DNA of 64,000 nucleotides. Source: Planctomycetota bacterium (GTDB lineage: Bacteria; Planctomycetota; Phycisphaerae; Sedimentisphaerales; Anaerobacaceae). Below, piece by piece: positions 53,165 through 62,043 of the stretch; position 1 is the first letter of the stretch; every line of letters starts with the position of its first letter. The stretch lies in contig VRUL01000013.1 of NCBI GenBank assembly GCA_019456145.1, forward strand, positions 1-64,000, written 5' to 3'. A program made the position numbers and the translations under genes. Below the pieces are notes generated by a model. The model saw nothing but the letters and a program-made list of their open reading frames with translations. It did no database searches and was not told the origin of the DNA.

Positions 53165-55195
53165 TTATTCCCGAACGAAAAGGACATTCTCTGCGAACAT
53201 CCTGTGAAGTAGCCGACCGTCTCTGGTTCTTACGAATTGGCTGCGTTCTGCCATTTGGTAGTTGTTCATAACGAATTCCCTCAACGGCTGCATTGCCTCA
53301 TATCGGAGCGCCTCATCGGGCTCGATTTTCTGCCGAAGCATTTTTGAATACTCGGTATTATATCGGTCTATTATCTGTTTATTGGCGGGTAAAAAGCCGG
53401 TTTCTTTCATTCCCATATTCCCCCCCCGAACAATGGGCCATAATTCTAAAGGAGGCCTGTCCCATGGGAAATGAAGCTTGTGAGTATCAACAATAAACTT
53501 CGGAGGGTCTTTTTCGAAAGTGCTTACCATCGCCTCAATTTTTTTCGAGAGCACTTCCGGGGACAGCGTATGCATTGTTCCTTCAAATGCTTCGGGCACC
53601 GAACTCAATCTTTGTGCCTGTACATATATTCCCGGCACCCATCCCCAGACGTAAATCTTATTGCTCTTAGTAGAGTTATTGCGTATGTAATCGCCCAAAA
53701 CTTCCCAGGGACCTCTTGCTCCTTCCTTCTTGCGGTTGGCTATCTCTTTTAGCTTCTGGGCATACCCCCTTCGTTTTTCCGGCTCACCGGTGGCTCTGTT
53801 GCGGTAGATTACGCCGGTGTGTGGGCTTTTGTATATGCCGAAGAATATGTGCCAGGACATTCCTATCATAACCAGAAGAGCTATCAAACCAACGACCTTC
53901 CATACTTTCTTATTTACAGGGTTTTCGAGCAGCTTCGTATAAGTGGCAATGAGGTATCCGCCGAGCATAGCGGCCGAAGCGTTTAACGGCAGATAGTACT
54001 GCTCATAGGAACGCGGGCTAATCCATATAAATGCCATATCCAGCAGCCACCACACGGCGAAAAGAAACACGAATCGGTCATAGTCTCTTTTCTTGTCTTT
54101 TTTGGCCGAGCCTGCCCTGCGAACCATCCTCAAGATTTTTGCAGCAATTGCGCCGATTGCAAGTGCTATCGGCAGTATCAACAGCTTATAGTATCGAAAG
54201 ATTCTGCGCGCTACCTCTTTTCTATCTGCAGGTTCCAGTGCCTGCCAGCTTTTGGCAACGTATCCCGGCAGTAACTTCTCAAGGAGCCCTTTCTGCTTTG
54301 TTTTGTCTTGAGCCGTATTCCGTTCTGTTTCGGATTCAGCCGGTTTAGGCTCGGGGGCTTCCGGGGAACTTGTAAAGGATGAGATTATTGGCCTCCATAC
54401 AAAGGTGTATGGTAACATCCTGCCGCCGTGGCAGGTCAGCAGCCAAATACAAGCAGGCGCTATTGCAATCACTGCACCAGCAGTTAACAGGCCTATGTCC
54501 GAGGCGGTCTGTTTCCAGCTTCTGTGTTTGAACACCGGTTGAATCAGAACGAACAGGCCTATTGCGGCCATAGCTGAAACGCCCGTCTGTTTGAACAAAG
54601 GGGCCCAAATCACGAACGCGCCGGCCAAAACGGCCCACCACCATCTGCCGCCCAGTTGGCGCAGGACGAAGCAGCTTATCGCCATGACCATAAAGGCAAT
54701 CATGTATTGCTCCTTGACGTTACCGAATTTTGCGGCAAGCGGAGCGGAAAGATAAATCGAAGCAACTATAACACTAACTGCCGCAGGCAGTGTGCCGAAG
54801 AGCTTTTGTATTGCAATAAACATAAGCACCAAAGCGGCAGCCTGCAAAATTCCCTGAATCAACTTCGGTCCGGTTTCACTAAATCCAAAGAGCCGTACTC
54901 CCAGCATATTGACCAGCAGTGTCCCCAACTGAGCGCTGGGTATTTCATCGACACCAATCACCGCGCCGTCGACTACTCGTTTTGCTGAATAGACATACGC
55001 TCCGCTGTCGTAAGGCCCGGGAGTGTTGAGCTCAAAGTGTTTTCCGAGTGCGAACGGTATTGTCGCCAGGATTGCTACTATTGCAAAAGGCATAAGTTTC
55101 TTATTGCTTTGGAGTTTTGCAAGGACCGGGGATTCTTTTTTTTGTGGTATGACGTGTTTTTTCGGCAGCCTTTTTTTTCGAGCACCCTTGTTCAT
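53165..55195 (-). CDS. GT-C family membrane glycosyltransferase (GT39-like)
   Basis: 676 residues with about ten membrane helices. The first periplasmic loop TPGPYDSGAYVYSAKRV carries the acidic residue expected in polyprenyl-phosphate-sugar GT-Cs, and IPSAQLGTLLVNMLGVRLFG follows. The C-terminal 200 residues are soluble (YVWGWVPGIYVQAQRLSS and on). It overlaps the DPM1-like gene upstream by 4 bases, a natural pairing, because that enzyme would make the polyprenyl-phosphate sugar it uses. Confidence 0.78.
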   Translation of the reverse strand: MNKGARKKRLPKKHVIPQKKESPVLAKLQSNKKLMPFAIVAILATIPFALGKHFELNTPGPYDSGAYVYSAKRVVDGAVIGVDEIPSAQLGTLLVNMLGVRLFGFSETGPKLIQGILQAAALVLMFIAIQKLFGTLPAAVSVIVASIYLSAPLAAKFGNVKEQYMIAFMVMAISCFVLRQLGGRWWWAVLAGAFVIWAPLFKQTGVSAMAAIGLFVLIQPVFKHRSWKQTASDIGLLTAGAVIAIAPACIWLLTCHGGRMLPYTFVWRPIISSFTSSPEAPEPKPAESETERNTAQDKTKQKGLLEKLLPGYVAKSWQALEPADRKEVARRIFRYYKLLILPIALAIGAIAAKILRMVRRAGSAKKDKKRDYDRFVFLFAVWWLLDMAFIWISPRSYEQYYLPLNASAAMLGGYLIATYTKLLENPVNKKVWKVVGLIALLVMIGMSWHIFFGIYKSPHTGVIYRNRATGEPEKRRGYAQKLKEIANRKKEGARGPWEVLGDYIRNNSTKSNKIYVWGWVPGIYVQAQRLSSVPEAFEGTMHTLSPEVLSKKIEAMVSTFEKDPPKFIVDTHKLHFPWDRPPLELWPIVRGGNMGMKETGFLPANKQIIDRYNTEYSKMLRQKIEPDEALRYEAMQPLREFVMNNYQMAERSQFVRTRDGRLLHRMFAENVLFVRE

Positions 55196-56181
55196 TTCCG
55201 GTCTCCAGCGTGGTCGGCAGTGTCCCGGGGCGATTCGAGAATTTCTTTGATGACGTAGGTCGGGCGATTTTGTGACTCGTGATACGTTCGGACCAGAAGC
55301 TCGGCGAGAAGGCCCATCAGAATGAGCTGAATGGTTGTGGTAACCAGCATGGCTGTCAGAATCAGGAGTGGATTTCTGTTCATGGAATAGTTGTTGGCGA
55401 TTTTCTGGTAGATCACGACCAGGCCGGTGAGTATTGACGCAATTCCACTTAATAGTCCGAGGCCGCCGAAGATATAGATTGGCTTTGTTGAATATGAGCC
55501 GAGGAACTTTACTGTGATAAGGTCCAATACGACTTTTATAGTTCGGTTCAGGCCGTATTTAGCGGTTCCTGCGGTCCTTGGCCTGTGGTTGACTACCATT
55601 TCGCATATGCTGGCTCCGTTCCAGCTTGCCAGGGCGGGGATGAACCTGTGCATTTCACCGTACAATTTTGTTTCAGCTAATACTTCCCTGCGGTAAATTT
55701 TAAGTGTGCATCCGAAGTCGTGTAGTTTGACCTTTGTAATTGTAGCGATTAGCCAGTTGGCGATTTTTGAAGGAATCAGCCTTGTGATAGTGTTGTCGTG
55801 TCTCTTTTTTCTCCATCCGCTTACAACGTCGAATCCTTCGTTGAGTTTGTCAATCATTTTAGGTATATCTGCGGGGTCGTTTTGTAAATCGGCGTCAATT
55901 GCCACGATGATACTGCCTCTTGCGTGGGCAAAGCCGGCGGCCAGCGCCGCAGTCTGCCCGAAGTTTTTTCGGAACCGAATGACACGAACTTTATTGTCGG
56001 ACTTTTGCAGCTCGCTTAATATGTTGAAGCTGTTATCGCTGCTGCCGTCGTCTACGAATATGGTTTCGTAGTTGTATTTACCGGTCAGGGTTTGTGTAAT
56101 TTGTTCATAGAGCGGGGTGATATTGTCCTGCTCATTCAGCAGCGGCACAACTACCGACACTTCGGGACTTTTTTTGTCCAT
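55192..56181 (-). CDS. DPM1/ArnC-like GT2 polyprenyl-phosphate glycosyltransferase
   Basis: About 329 residues from the ATG at 56181 (AGGA 7 bases upstream); the frame runs 58 codons further but without coding character. GT2 core: VSVVVPLLNEQDNI, TIFVDDGSSDNSF, the donor AIDADLQNDPADIP (DxD) and VSGWRKKRHDN. Two C-terminal membrane helices follow (YIFGGLGLLSGIASILTGLV, LLILTAMLVTTTIQLILMG). It makes a lipid-phosphate sugar for the GT-C protein encoded next. First gene of the operon. Confidence 0.85.
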   Translation of the reverse strand: MDKKSPEVSVVVPLLNEQDNITPLYEQITQTLTGKYNYETIFVDDGSSDNSFNILSELQKSDNKVRVIRFRKNFGQTAALAAGFAHARGSIIVAIDADLQNDPADIPKMIDKLNEGFDVVSGWRKKRHDNTITRLIPSKIANWLIATITKVKLHDFGCTLKIYRREVLAETKLYGEMHRFIPALASWNGASICEMVVNHRPRTAGTAKYGLNRTIKVVLDLITVKFLGSYSTKPIYIFGGLGLLSGIASILTGLVVIYQKIANNYSMNRNPLLILTAMLVTTTIQLILMGLLAELLVRTYHESQNRPTYVIKEILESPRDTADHAGDRK

Positions 56182-56507
56182 ACTCGATCCTATATAAACC
56201 AACTTTATAGTTCTATAATAATTGTTTGGGCATCTGTTTGCAATAGATTGCACAATCGGCCCCCTTAAATATCGGCTGTAAAGCGGTGTTAAAGCAGCTA
56301 AAATCGGCCTGAAATGATAAAATTCGTATCTGTTGTGGTTTGAAGTTCGGACCATAACTGATTGCGGATGCGGTCGCCGGGCAATAGTCTGGTTGGTCGT
56401 TTTGCGGGTTGTGGTTGCTCTTTTTTAGCTATATGGTTAAGATATCGTTCCACAATGGGATATCACGGGTATTTTTTTAGTTACCGTGAGTGTGAAAGGA
56501 GTATATC
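56182..56507. other. gene-free divergent spacer
   Basis: About 325 bases between the GT2 start and the plus-strand membrane protein. Contains the unlikely N-terminal extension of the GT2 frame; no repeat or clear promoter stands out. AAAGGAG precedes the 56508 ATG by 7 bases. Confidence 0.4.
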
Positions 56508-56957
56508 ATGAATAAGACAGAACGAGGCTTGAAGCTGCTGCTTTTAATAGTTGGAATCGTGAGCCTGCCGGCCGTCATAGCTGTTTTTATGCCATATTCG
56601 TGGCTTGTCCGTGGTGTTGAGCTTGCTGAGCCCGGAACGCCTGTGGGCGTGCTTGTTTCCTACCTGTCCCGGCTGCTCTCGGCTTTCTATGTGCTCTTAG
56701 GGGGGATGCTGGTGGTCTTTTCCACCGATGTGCGTCGGTACGCCGGGGCTATCCGTTTAGTCGCCCTTTGGTCTCTGATGGCCGTTGTCGGATTTCTGAT
56801 TTATGGTGGCCCGGCCCTTGTCAAAGGCGGCGTCGGGTGGTTCATCTGGTTTGTCGCCGGCGACGTCGCTTTCGGCTTGTCTTTTGCCGTGGCGATTCTG
56901 CTGCTGCAGCGGCAAATCGCCAAACAAGACCGCAGGGGAGCTTCGGATGAGAAATGA
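56508..56957 (+). CDS. four-helix membrane protein
   Basis: 149 residues with hydrophobic helices at about 8-28, 48-68, 82-102 and 110-135 and a short charged tail. No family recognised. It is followed 38 bases later by a sulfatase gene on the same strand and may share its transcript. Confidence 0.65.
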   Translation: MNKTERGLKLLLLIVGIVSLPAVIAVFMPYSWLVRGVELAEPGTPVGVLVSYLSRLLSAFYVLLGGMLVVFSTDVRRYAGAIRLVALWSLMAVVGFLIYGGPALVKGGVGWFIWFVAGDVAFGLSFAVAILLLQRQIAKQDRRGASDEK

Positions 56958-56995
56958 ATCCCAAGGAAATTGAATAAAATGGAAGGAAAACAAGT

Positions 56996-58393
56996 ATGGA
57001 AAAGCAGACGAGAAGAGAATTTCTAAAAACGATTGGTCTTGCAGCGGCTTCGTCGCCGGCGCTGTCAATATTGCCGGGTTGCGTCAGTGCAGGCCAAACG
57101 GGGCGTGCGGAACCGAAGCGTCCTAATATTGTTGTTATCATTAGTGATGACATGGGATACGCAGACATCGGCTGTCACGGGTGCAAGGACATCGCGACGC
57201 CGAACATCGATTCGGTCGCGCGAAATGGTATTCGTTTTACGAATGGATACGTTTCATGCCCGGTGTGCAGTCCGACTCGTGCCGGCTTGATAACAGGACG
57301 GTATCAGCAGCGTTTCGGCCACGAGTTCAATACTGGTCCGCCGCCGGGAGGATTGAGAGAACACGTCGGTCTGCCGCTGACCGAGGTGACTATTGCCGAT
57401 GTCCTTAAGTCCGCCGGGTATGTCACCTGCGCAGTGGGCAAGTGGCACCTTGGATTGTCGAAGCATTTCCATCCGTTCAGGCGCGGATTTGATGAGTTCT
57501 TCGGCTTTCTCCACGGTAACCACTCCTTTATCGAATCCGGCCTGGGGACATTCAATCCAATCCTGCGCGGCACCGAGCCGGTCGATGAGAAGGAGTATCT
57601 CACCGATGCCTTCTCTCGCGAGGCGGTCTCCTTCGTCGAGCGCCATCACGATGAGCGCTTCTTCCTTTATCTTGCTTATAACGCTGTTCACACGCCGATG
57701 CAGGCACCGCAGCGCTACAAAGATAGTTTCAAACATATTACGGACAGGAAGCGCCGCATCTACGCCGGCATGTTGACCTCTATGGATGAAGGTATCGGTA
57801 AGCTCCTGGGCAAGCTGCGAGAATTGGGCCTGGAAGAAGATACGCTGCTATTTTTTATCAATGACAACGGTGGGCCAACTTCGGCAAACGGGTCGCTCAA
57901 TGACCCGCTACGTGCTACCAAAGGCACGATGTATGAAGGCGGGGTCCGTGTTCCCTTTATGGTCCAGTGGCCCGGCCGGTTAAAGGCAGGCCTTGTTTAC
58001 GACCATCCGGTCATTTCGCTCGATATTCTTCCAACGGCCGCCGCAGCAGGGGGAGCCGAGGTTCCCGGAGATCGCAATCTGGACGGTGTAAACCTTCTGC
58101 CCTACCTGACGGGCAAAAAGAAAAAGTCACCCCACGAAATCCTGTTTTGGCGCAGCGGCCAGAACCATGCGTTAAGGAAAGGAAATTGGAAGCTCGTAAA
58201 GATGGGCTCCGAGACCGGACTGTTTGACCTTGCATCGGATATTGGCGAGAGCAAAGACCTCAAAGCGGAAAAGCCGGATGTTCTAAAAGACATGCAAGAT
58301 ACCTACGAGCGATGGAACTCACAGATGGTCGATCCCGTGTGGACGATACAGCGGAGACAACGCAAAACGACAAAGAAAAAGAAGAAAAACTAA
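56996..58393 (+). CDS. Tat-exported type I sulfatase
   Basis: 465 residues. Tat signal TRREFLKTIG with LPGC, which could be a lipobox. Metal motif ISDDMGYADIG at about 49-59. Active-site signature CSPTR at about 89-93, with a cysteine needing conversion to formylglycine, then AVGKWHLG and the FFINDNGGP metal site. Full length for the family. It is distinct from the sulfatase at 2229. No formylglycine-generating enzyme was found in this window. Confidence 0.9.
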   Translation: MEKQTRREFLKTIGLAAASSPALSILPGCVSAGQTGRAEPKRPNIVVIISDDMGYADIGCHGCKDIATPNIDSVARNGIRFTNGYVSCPVCSPTRAGLITGRYQQRFGHEFNTGPPPGGLREHVGLPLTEVTIADVLKSAGYVTCAVGKWHLGLSKHFHPFRRGFDEFFGFLHGNHSFIESGLGTFNPILRGTEPVDEKEYLTDAFSREAVSFVERHHDERFFLYLAYNAVHTPMQAPQRYKDSFKHITDRKRRIYAGMLTSMDEGIGKLLGKLRELGLEEDTLLFFINDNGGPTSANGSLNDPLRATKGTMYEGGVRVPFMVQWPGRLKAGLVYDHPVISLDILPTAAAAGGAEVPGDRNLDGVNLLPYLTGKKKKSPHEILFWRSGQNHALRKGNWKLVKMGSETGLFDLASDIGESKDLKAEKPDVLKDMQDTYERWNSQMVDPVWTIQRRQRKTTKKKKKN

Positions 58394-58491
58394 AAAATGA
58401 CCCTGATGGCAGTCGAATTTTCACGGGTTCCACCGAAGTAGAAAAGCGTAAATATATAGTTGGTATTGTAGGTGGTTTGCTGGTAATATTA

Positions 58492-58599
58492 ATGGAGCTA
58501 AATAATGGAGGAGGTATCGTGGAAACTTATATTTACGCTAATAGCCAGATAATCGCCTGGCACACCGCAGATAGATACTTCTACCTGCACGACAGATAG
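58492..58599 (+). pseudogene. RHS-repeat protein remnant, copy 1
   Basis: 35 codons (MELNNGGGIVETYIYANSQ, then RYFYLHDR and a stop). YIYANSQIIA and FYLHDR are hallmarks of the RHS core, which normally continues LGSVR. The frame stops right after HDR. GGAGGAGGT lies just before an in-frame GTG. It is an isolated piece with no upstream RHS repeats. Confidence 0.6.
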
Positions 58600-58683
58600 A
58601 GTAGTGGAGATTATGAAATATATAGAAGATCATTATTGAAGGATTAATGATTTTCCAGATAACTAATTGGGTAATTATTGAAA

Positions 58684-59220
58684 ATGGAAATTTGTTTGAT
58701 AGCAATATTTTTGTCGATACTCGTTTTTCTTTTTAGATTTATTATTGTGAAAAAAATAAAGAGCGATAACCGTTATCGTGAAGCTTTGAATGATAAATAC
58801 GTTGCTATACCTTCTATTAAGATTGCAAATGTAACTTGTTTTTTTTGTGTCATACTATGTATGGCTTTAGGTGTGTTTTTATTTGAGTTTTTTTACGCTT
58901 CCACCAAGCTTAATGATAATATCTCATGGTATTCTATGATTATATGCTTAGTGTTGAGCGGCACTTACTATGGGCTAATGCTTCATAAACAGTATTTTTA
59001 TTTTTGTTTTACAGAAGACCATATAGAGTTTAACTTGAAAATTGGTAGTCGTTCCAAAGATGCGGTAAAGATTCCCAGAGAAGAGATAAGTGAGACAAAA
59101 AGAAGAGATGAAGGGTTTCTAATAACTTTAAAAAATCAAGACAGCTACTTCATTAGCTTCAATAAAATTGAGATTCTGATGGGTTCAGAATTGTTAAAGA
59201 AGAAACTGGAACTCCTGTAA
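58684..59220 (+). CDS. membrane protein with YcxB-like C-terminal domain
   Basis: 178 residues. A hydrophobic helix at 1-24, two more at about 47-70 and 80-97, then a soluble domain (YFCFTEDHIEFNLKIGS, IPREEISETKRRDEGFLI, FISFNKIEI) like the YcxB C-terminal domain. The frame opens two codons earlier with TTG. It is distinctly AT-rich compared with the sulfatase and DUF1573 genes around it and lies between two RHS fragments, the usual place of a cognate immunity protein. That role is inference; YcxB-like proteins have other contexts too. Confidence 0.65.
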   Translation: MEICLIAIFLSILVFLFRFIIVKKIKSDNRYREALNDKYVAIPSIKIANVTCFFCVILCMALGVFLFEFFYASTKLNDNISWYSMIICLVLSGTYYGLMLHKQYFYFCFTEDHIEFNLKIGSRSKDAVKIPREEISETKRRDEGFLITLKNQDSYFISFNKIEILMGSELLKKKLELL

Positions 59221-59283
59221 AGGAGCCAAGTGTATTATGCAAGAATGTTCTTTTGTTTAGTGTGCCTATCGGTTTGACAAGTA

Positions 59284-59409
59284 ATGGAAAAATTCTCAGA
59301 CAGATACTTCTACCTGCCCGACCGGCTCGGCCGCATACGTCAGATAATAGGCACCTCCGGCAGCCGTCGATATCGCTTAGGAACTTTGAAAGTGGTGCTG
59401 GATAAATAA
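59284..59409 (+). pseudogene. RHS-repeat protein remnant, copy 2
   Basis: 41 codons, MEKFSDRYFYLPDRLGRIRQ, then IIGTSGSRRY and a stop. DRYFYLPDRLGRIRQ is the RHS core missing from copy 1 and the nucleotide overlap AGATACTTCTACCTGC is shared exactly, so the two pieces are duplicated or rearranged parts of one RHS core. Confidence 0.6.
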
Positions 59410-59780
59410 GGCGGATTTGCTTAGCTCCACGTCTGGTAACGGAGCGGTGGAGGCAACTGTTTCAGGCAGATTCATATCCGGTGAGTATTTCTACGATACC
59501 GACCAAATCAGAATAATTAATTCTCCACGGTGGCCGGTGCAATACCAATAATGAGGATGATGGCAGCGACGAGGATGGTCGATTTTTGTGACTTTGCGGC
59601 TTGTAGCTTCACATTGGCTTCGAGAAGGAGGCCGGTCCCTGCGATATAAGGCTGTGGGGCGACCTTCTTGCCTTTCCATCTCGAAAAAATCCTTGCTTAA
59701 GGACGCTTTTTTTGTTAGATTAGTGTATCTTAATTTAGTTAGCTGAAAGTTATATCAGGCGTTAGTTTGGAGATAAGAGT
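59410..59780. other. degenerate region before the DUF1573 genes
   Basis: Contains a further RHS-like stretch (GAVEATVSGRFISGEYFYDT) near 59437-59500. On the minus strand there is a hydrophobic frame ending at 59517 (KSTILVAAIILIIGIAPATVEN) whose only start is an internal GTG. This looks like decaying sequence rather than an intact gene. Confidence 0.4.
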
Positions 59781-60977
59781 ATGAAACGCAGTTGCGTACA
59801 AAAAATCGAGATTGTATTTGTTATCAGTTGTGTTTTGCTGTTGCAAATTTGCTGTCAGGAACAGTTTGAAGGAGCAAAAGCGTCCAAACCCGCTTTAACC
59901 GAGCCCAAACCCGCATTGGCTGAACCTAAACCTCAGAATCCTGTTACTACGGCAGTCCGTCCAACGAACAGCGGATTACCCCGACAGCAGGAACCTGCAA
60001 AAGCTAAGACCGCAACAGTTAAGAGCCCAACGAAAGTAAATGAGCCGGGGCCGGAAATCACATTTGAATCGTTGATGCACGATTATGGCGAAATCGGTGC
60101 GGGCACGCGAAACACTTGTGAGTTCAATTTTAAAAATACAGGAGAGGTCTTGTTGAAAATAAGTAAAATAGATGCTCCGTGCGGCTGTACTGTGCCCAAG
60201 CTGGCCAAGAAAGAATATGCTCCGGGTGAAAGCGGAATCCTGACAGTAAATTATCAATCGGGGAACAGATCCGGCTCTGCCACGAAGCGTCTATACGTGA
60301 ACTCTAACGATAAGGCAAAGCCGAGGGTAGGATTGACCATAAAGGCAAAGGTTGTAATGAAAGTCGAGCACAAGCCTGAGAGACTGAATATTTTGCTTAA
60401 GGGAGAGAACGCCGGCTGTCCTGAGATTACTCTTACCAGCCGTGACCAAAAGCCATTTGCGATAACTAGTTTTAAATCGACGGGCGATTCGATAACCGCT
60501 GATTACGAACCTTCAGTCAAAGCGGCGAAGTTTGTTCTAAAGCCGAAGGTCGATATGGAGAAGCTTCGTAAAAGCCTGAGAGGCCAGATCGAAATTGGCC
60601 TGACCCATCCGGGGGCCAAAAAGATTACGATTGTATTTGATGCACTTGCGGAATTTAAGGTTGATCCCCGGATAATCTACGTTCGTGAAGCAGAAGCACA
60701 AAAGGCTGTGACAAAGGAAGTCCATATATTCAGCAACTATAATGAGGATATCGAGATTGAGTCGACATCATCAAAGAAGGGCACCGTAAAAGTCTTGAAT
60801 CAGAAGAAAGTTCGTAACGGTTATCAGCTCGAGCTTCAAATCACCCCACCGACGGCTGAGTCTAAAAGAAGGGTGTTCACGGACGTGTTTTCGGTGAAGC
60901 TCAAAGGGGGCCAGGAGTTGCGAATTACCTGTTACGGAATCTATTCAAGGAAAGTCGTAAAAACCACGACGCAATAA
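59781..60977 (+). CDS. exported DUF1573 protein, tandem copy 1
   Basis: 398 residues. A hydrophobic signal with a CC end (LLQICCQ, possibly a lipoprotein), a proline/lysine-rich linker with repeats of KPAL-EPKP at about 36-52, and then a DUF1573 immunoglobulin-like domain from about 90: GEIGAGTRNTCEFNFKNTG and CGCTVPKL (134-140) with YAPGESGILTVNY. A second beta-rich half follows. The function of the family is unknown; it is abundant in planctomycetes and Bacteroidetes and usually exported. The next gene is a close paralogue, 14 bases downstream. Confidence 0.82.
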   Translation: MKRSCVQKIEIVFVISCVLLLQICCQEQFEGAKASKPALTEPKPALAEPKPQNPVTTAVRPTNSGLPRQQEPAKAKTATVKSPTKVNEPGPEITFESLMHDYGEIGAGTRNTCEFNFKNTGEVLLKISKIDAPCGCTVPKLAKKEYAPGESGILTVNYQSGNRSGSATKRLYVNSNDKAKPRVGLTIKAKVVMKVEHKPERLNILLKGENAGCPEITLTSRDQKPFAITSFKSTGDSITADYEPSVKAAKFVLKPKVDMEKLRKSLRGQIEIGLTHPGAKKITIVFDALAEFKVDPRIIYVREAEAQKAVTKEVHIFSNYNEDIEIESTSSKKGTVKVLNQKKVRNGYQLELQITPPTAESKRRVFTDVFSVKLKGGQELRITCYGIYSRKVVKTTTQ

Positions 60978-60991
60978 AGGTTGTCCCGGCT

Positions 60992-62026
60992 ATGCGAAAT
61001 TTAGTAACTTATATGTGTATAGTAACGTTTTGGGCGTTCTTATTTACAGTGCCGATGGCGGTGCTGCCGGTGAGGGCCGGAGGTGTCCCGCGGGTCGATG
61101 GGCCTGAAATCACATTTGAGACATTGACACACGACTTTGGCGAAATCGGTGCCGGAACAAAGAACACTTATGAGTTCAAATTTACAAACACAGGCAGCTC
61201 CTTGTTGAAGATCGGGAAAATCAAGTGCACCTGCGGCTGCACTGTTCCCACGCTGCCGAAGAAAGAATACGCGCCTGGCGAAAGCGGGACGTTGCAAATA
61301 GTGTATCATGCGAGCAGAAATCCCAGCTCGATAACAAAACGTTGCCCGGTACCCAGCAATGATAAGAAAAGCCCCACGATTATGCTGGATATTAAAGCAA
61401 AGATTGTAATGAAAGTCGGTTACAAGCCGGAGAGGCTGAAACTTTTGCTTAAGGGAGAGAACGCCGGCGGTCCCGAGATTACGCTAACCAGCCGTGATAA
61501 TCAGCCATTTAGTATAAAGTACTTCAAATCCACCGGTAATGGCATAACTGTTGATTATGATCCTTTGGTGAAAGCGACGAAGTTTGTTCTCAAGCCACAG
61601 GTCGATACGGAGAAGCTGCAGAAAAGGCCGAGAGGTCAGGTCGAAATTGGCCTGACCCATCCCGGATGCAAATCGGTCATGATTATCTTTGAAACCCTGG
61701 CGGAATTTAAGACTGATCCTGGGGTAGTGTATGTTCGTGAGGCAGAACCACGAAAACCTGTAACAAAGAAAATCCGGATATTCAGCAACTATAATGAGGA
61801 TTTCGAGATTGAGTCCGCATCATCGAAGAAAGGCATTGTAAAAGTCTTGAATCAGGAGAAAATTCGTAACGGTTATCAGTTTGAGCTTCAAATCACCCCG
61901 CCGGCGGCTGAGTCCAAAAGAAGGGTGTTCACGGATGTGTTTTCCGTGAAGCTAAAAGGCGGCCAGCAGTTGCAGGTAACTTGTTACGGAATTTATTCGA
62001 GAAAAGGCACGAAATCGTCCCGTTAA
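60992..62026 (+). CDS. exported DUF1573 protein, tandem copy 2
   Basis: 344 residues, nearly colinear with copy 1 but without the KPAL/EPKP linker. Signal peptide (about 1-30), then GEIGAGTKNTYEFKFTNTG, CTCGCTVPTLP, YAPGESGTLQIVYH and a matching C-terminal half (VKVLNQEKIRNGYQFELQI). Most aligned residues are identical, so the duplication is recent. The cytochrome gene begins within 20 bases downstream, so all three are probably one operon. Confidence 0.83.
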   Translation: MRNLVTYMCIVTFWAFLFTVPMAVLPVRAGGVPRVDGPEITFETLTHDFGEIGAGTKNTYEFKFTNTGSSLLKIGKIKCTCGCTVPTLPKKEYAPGESGTLQIVYHASRNPSSITKRCPVPSNDKKSPTIMLDIKAKIVMKVGYKPERLKLLLKGENAGGPEITLTSRDNQPFSIKYFKSTGNGITVDYDPLVKATKFVLKPQVDTEKLQKRPRGQVEIGLTHPGCKSVMIIFETLAEFKTDPGVVYVREAEPRKPVTKKIRIFSNYNEDFEIESASSKKGIVKVLNQEKIRNGYQFELQITPPAAESKRRVFTDVFSVKLKGGQQLQVTCYGIYSRKGTKSSR

Positions 62027-62043
62027 TAAAGGTCAACCTGGCT

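Noticed and set aside
56182-56355. N-terminal extension of the DPM1-like protein
   Set aside because: 58 extra codons without family similarity, while the inner ATG has AGGA at good spacing and begins the normal GT2 fold.
58312-58491. Longer start for the RHS remnant, overlapping the sulfatase
   Set aside because: The added residues derive from the sulfatase 3' end in another frame and do not resemble RHS sequence.
59517-59612. Minus-strand GTG frame with a hydrophobic segment
   Set aside because: Only 31 residues, no ribosome site, and the frame stays open upstream without a start; kept only as part of the degenerate region.
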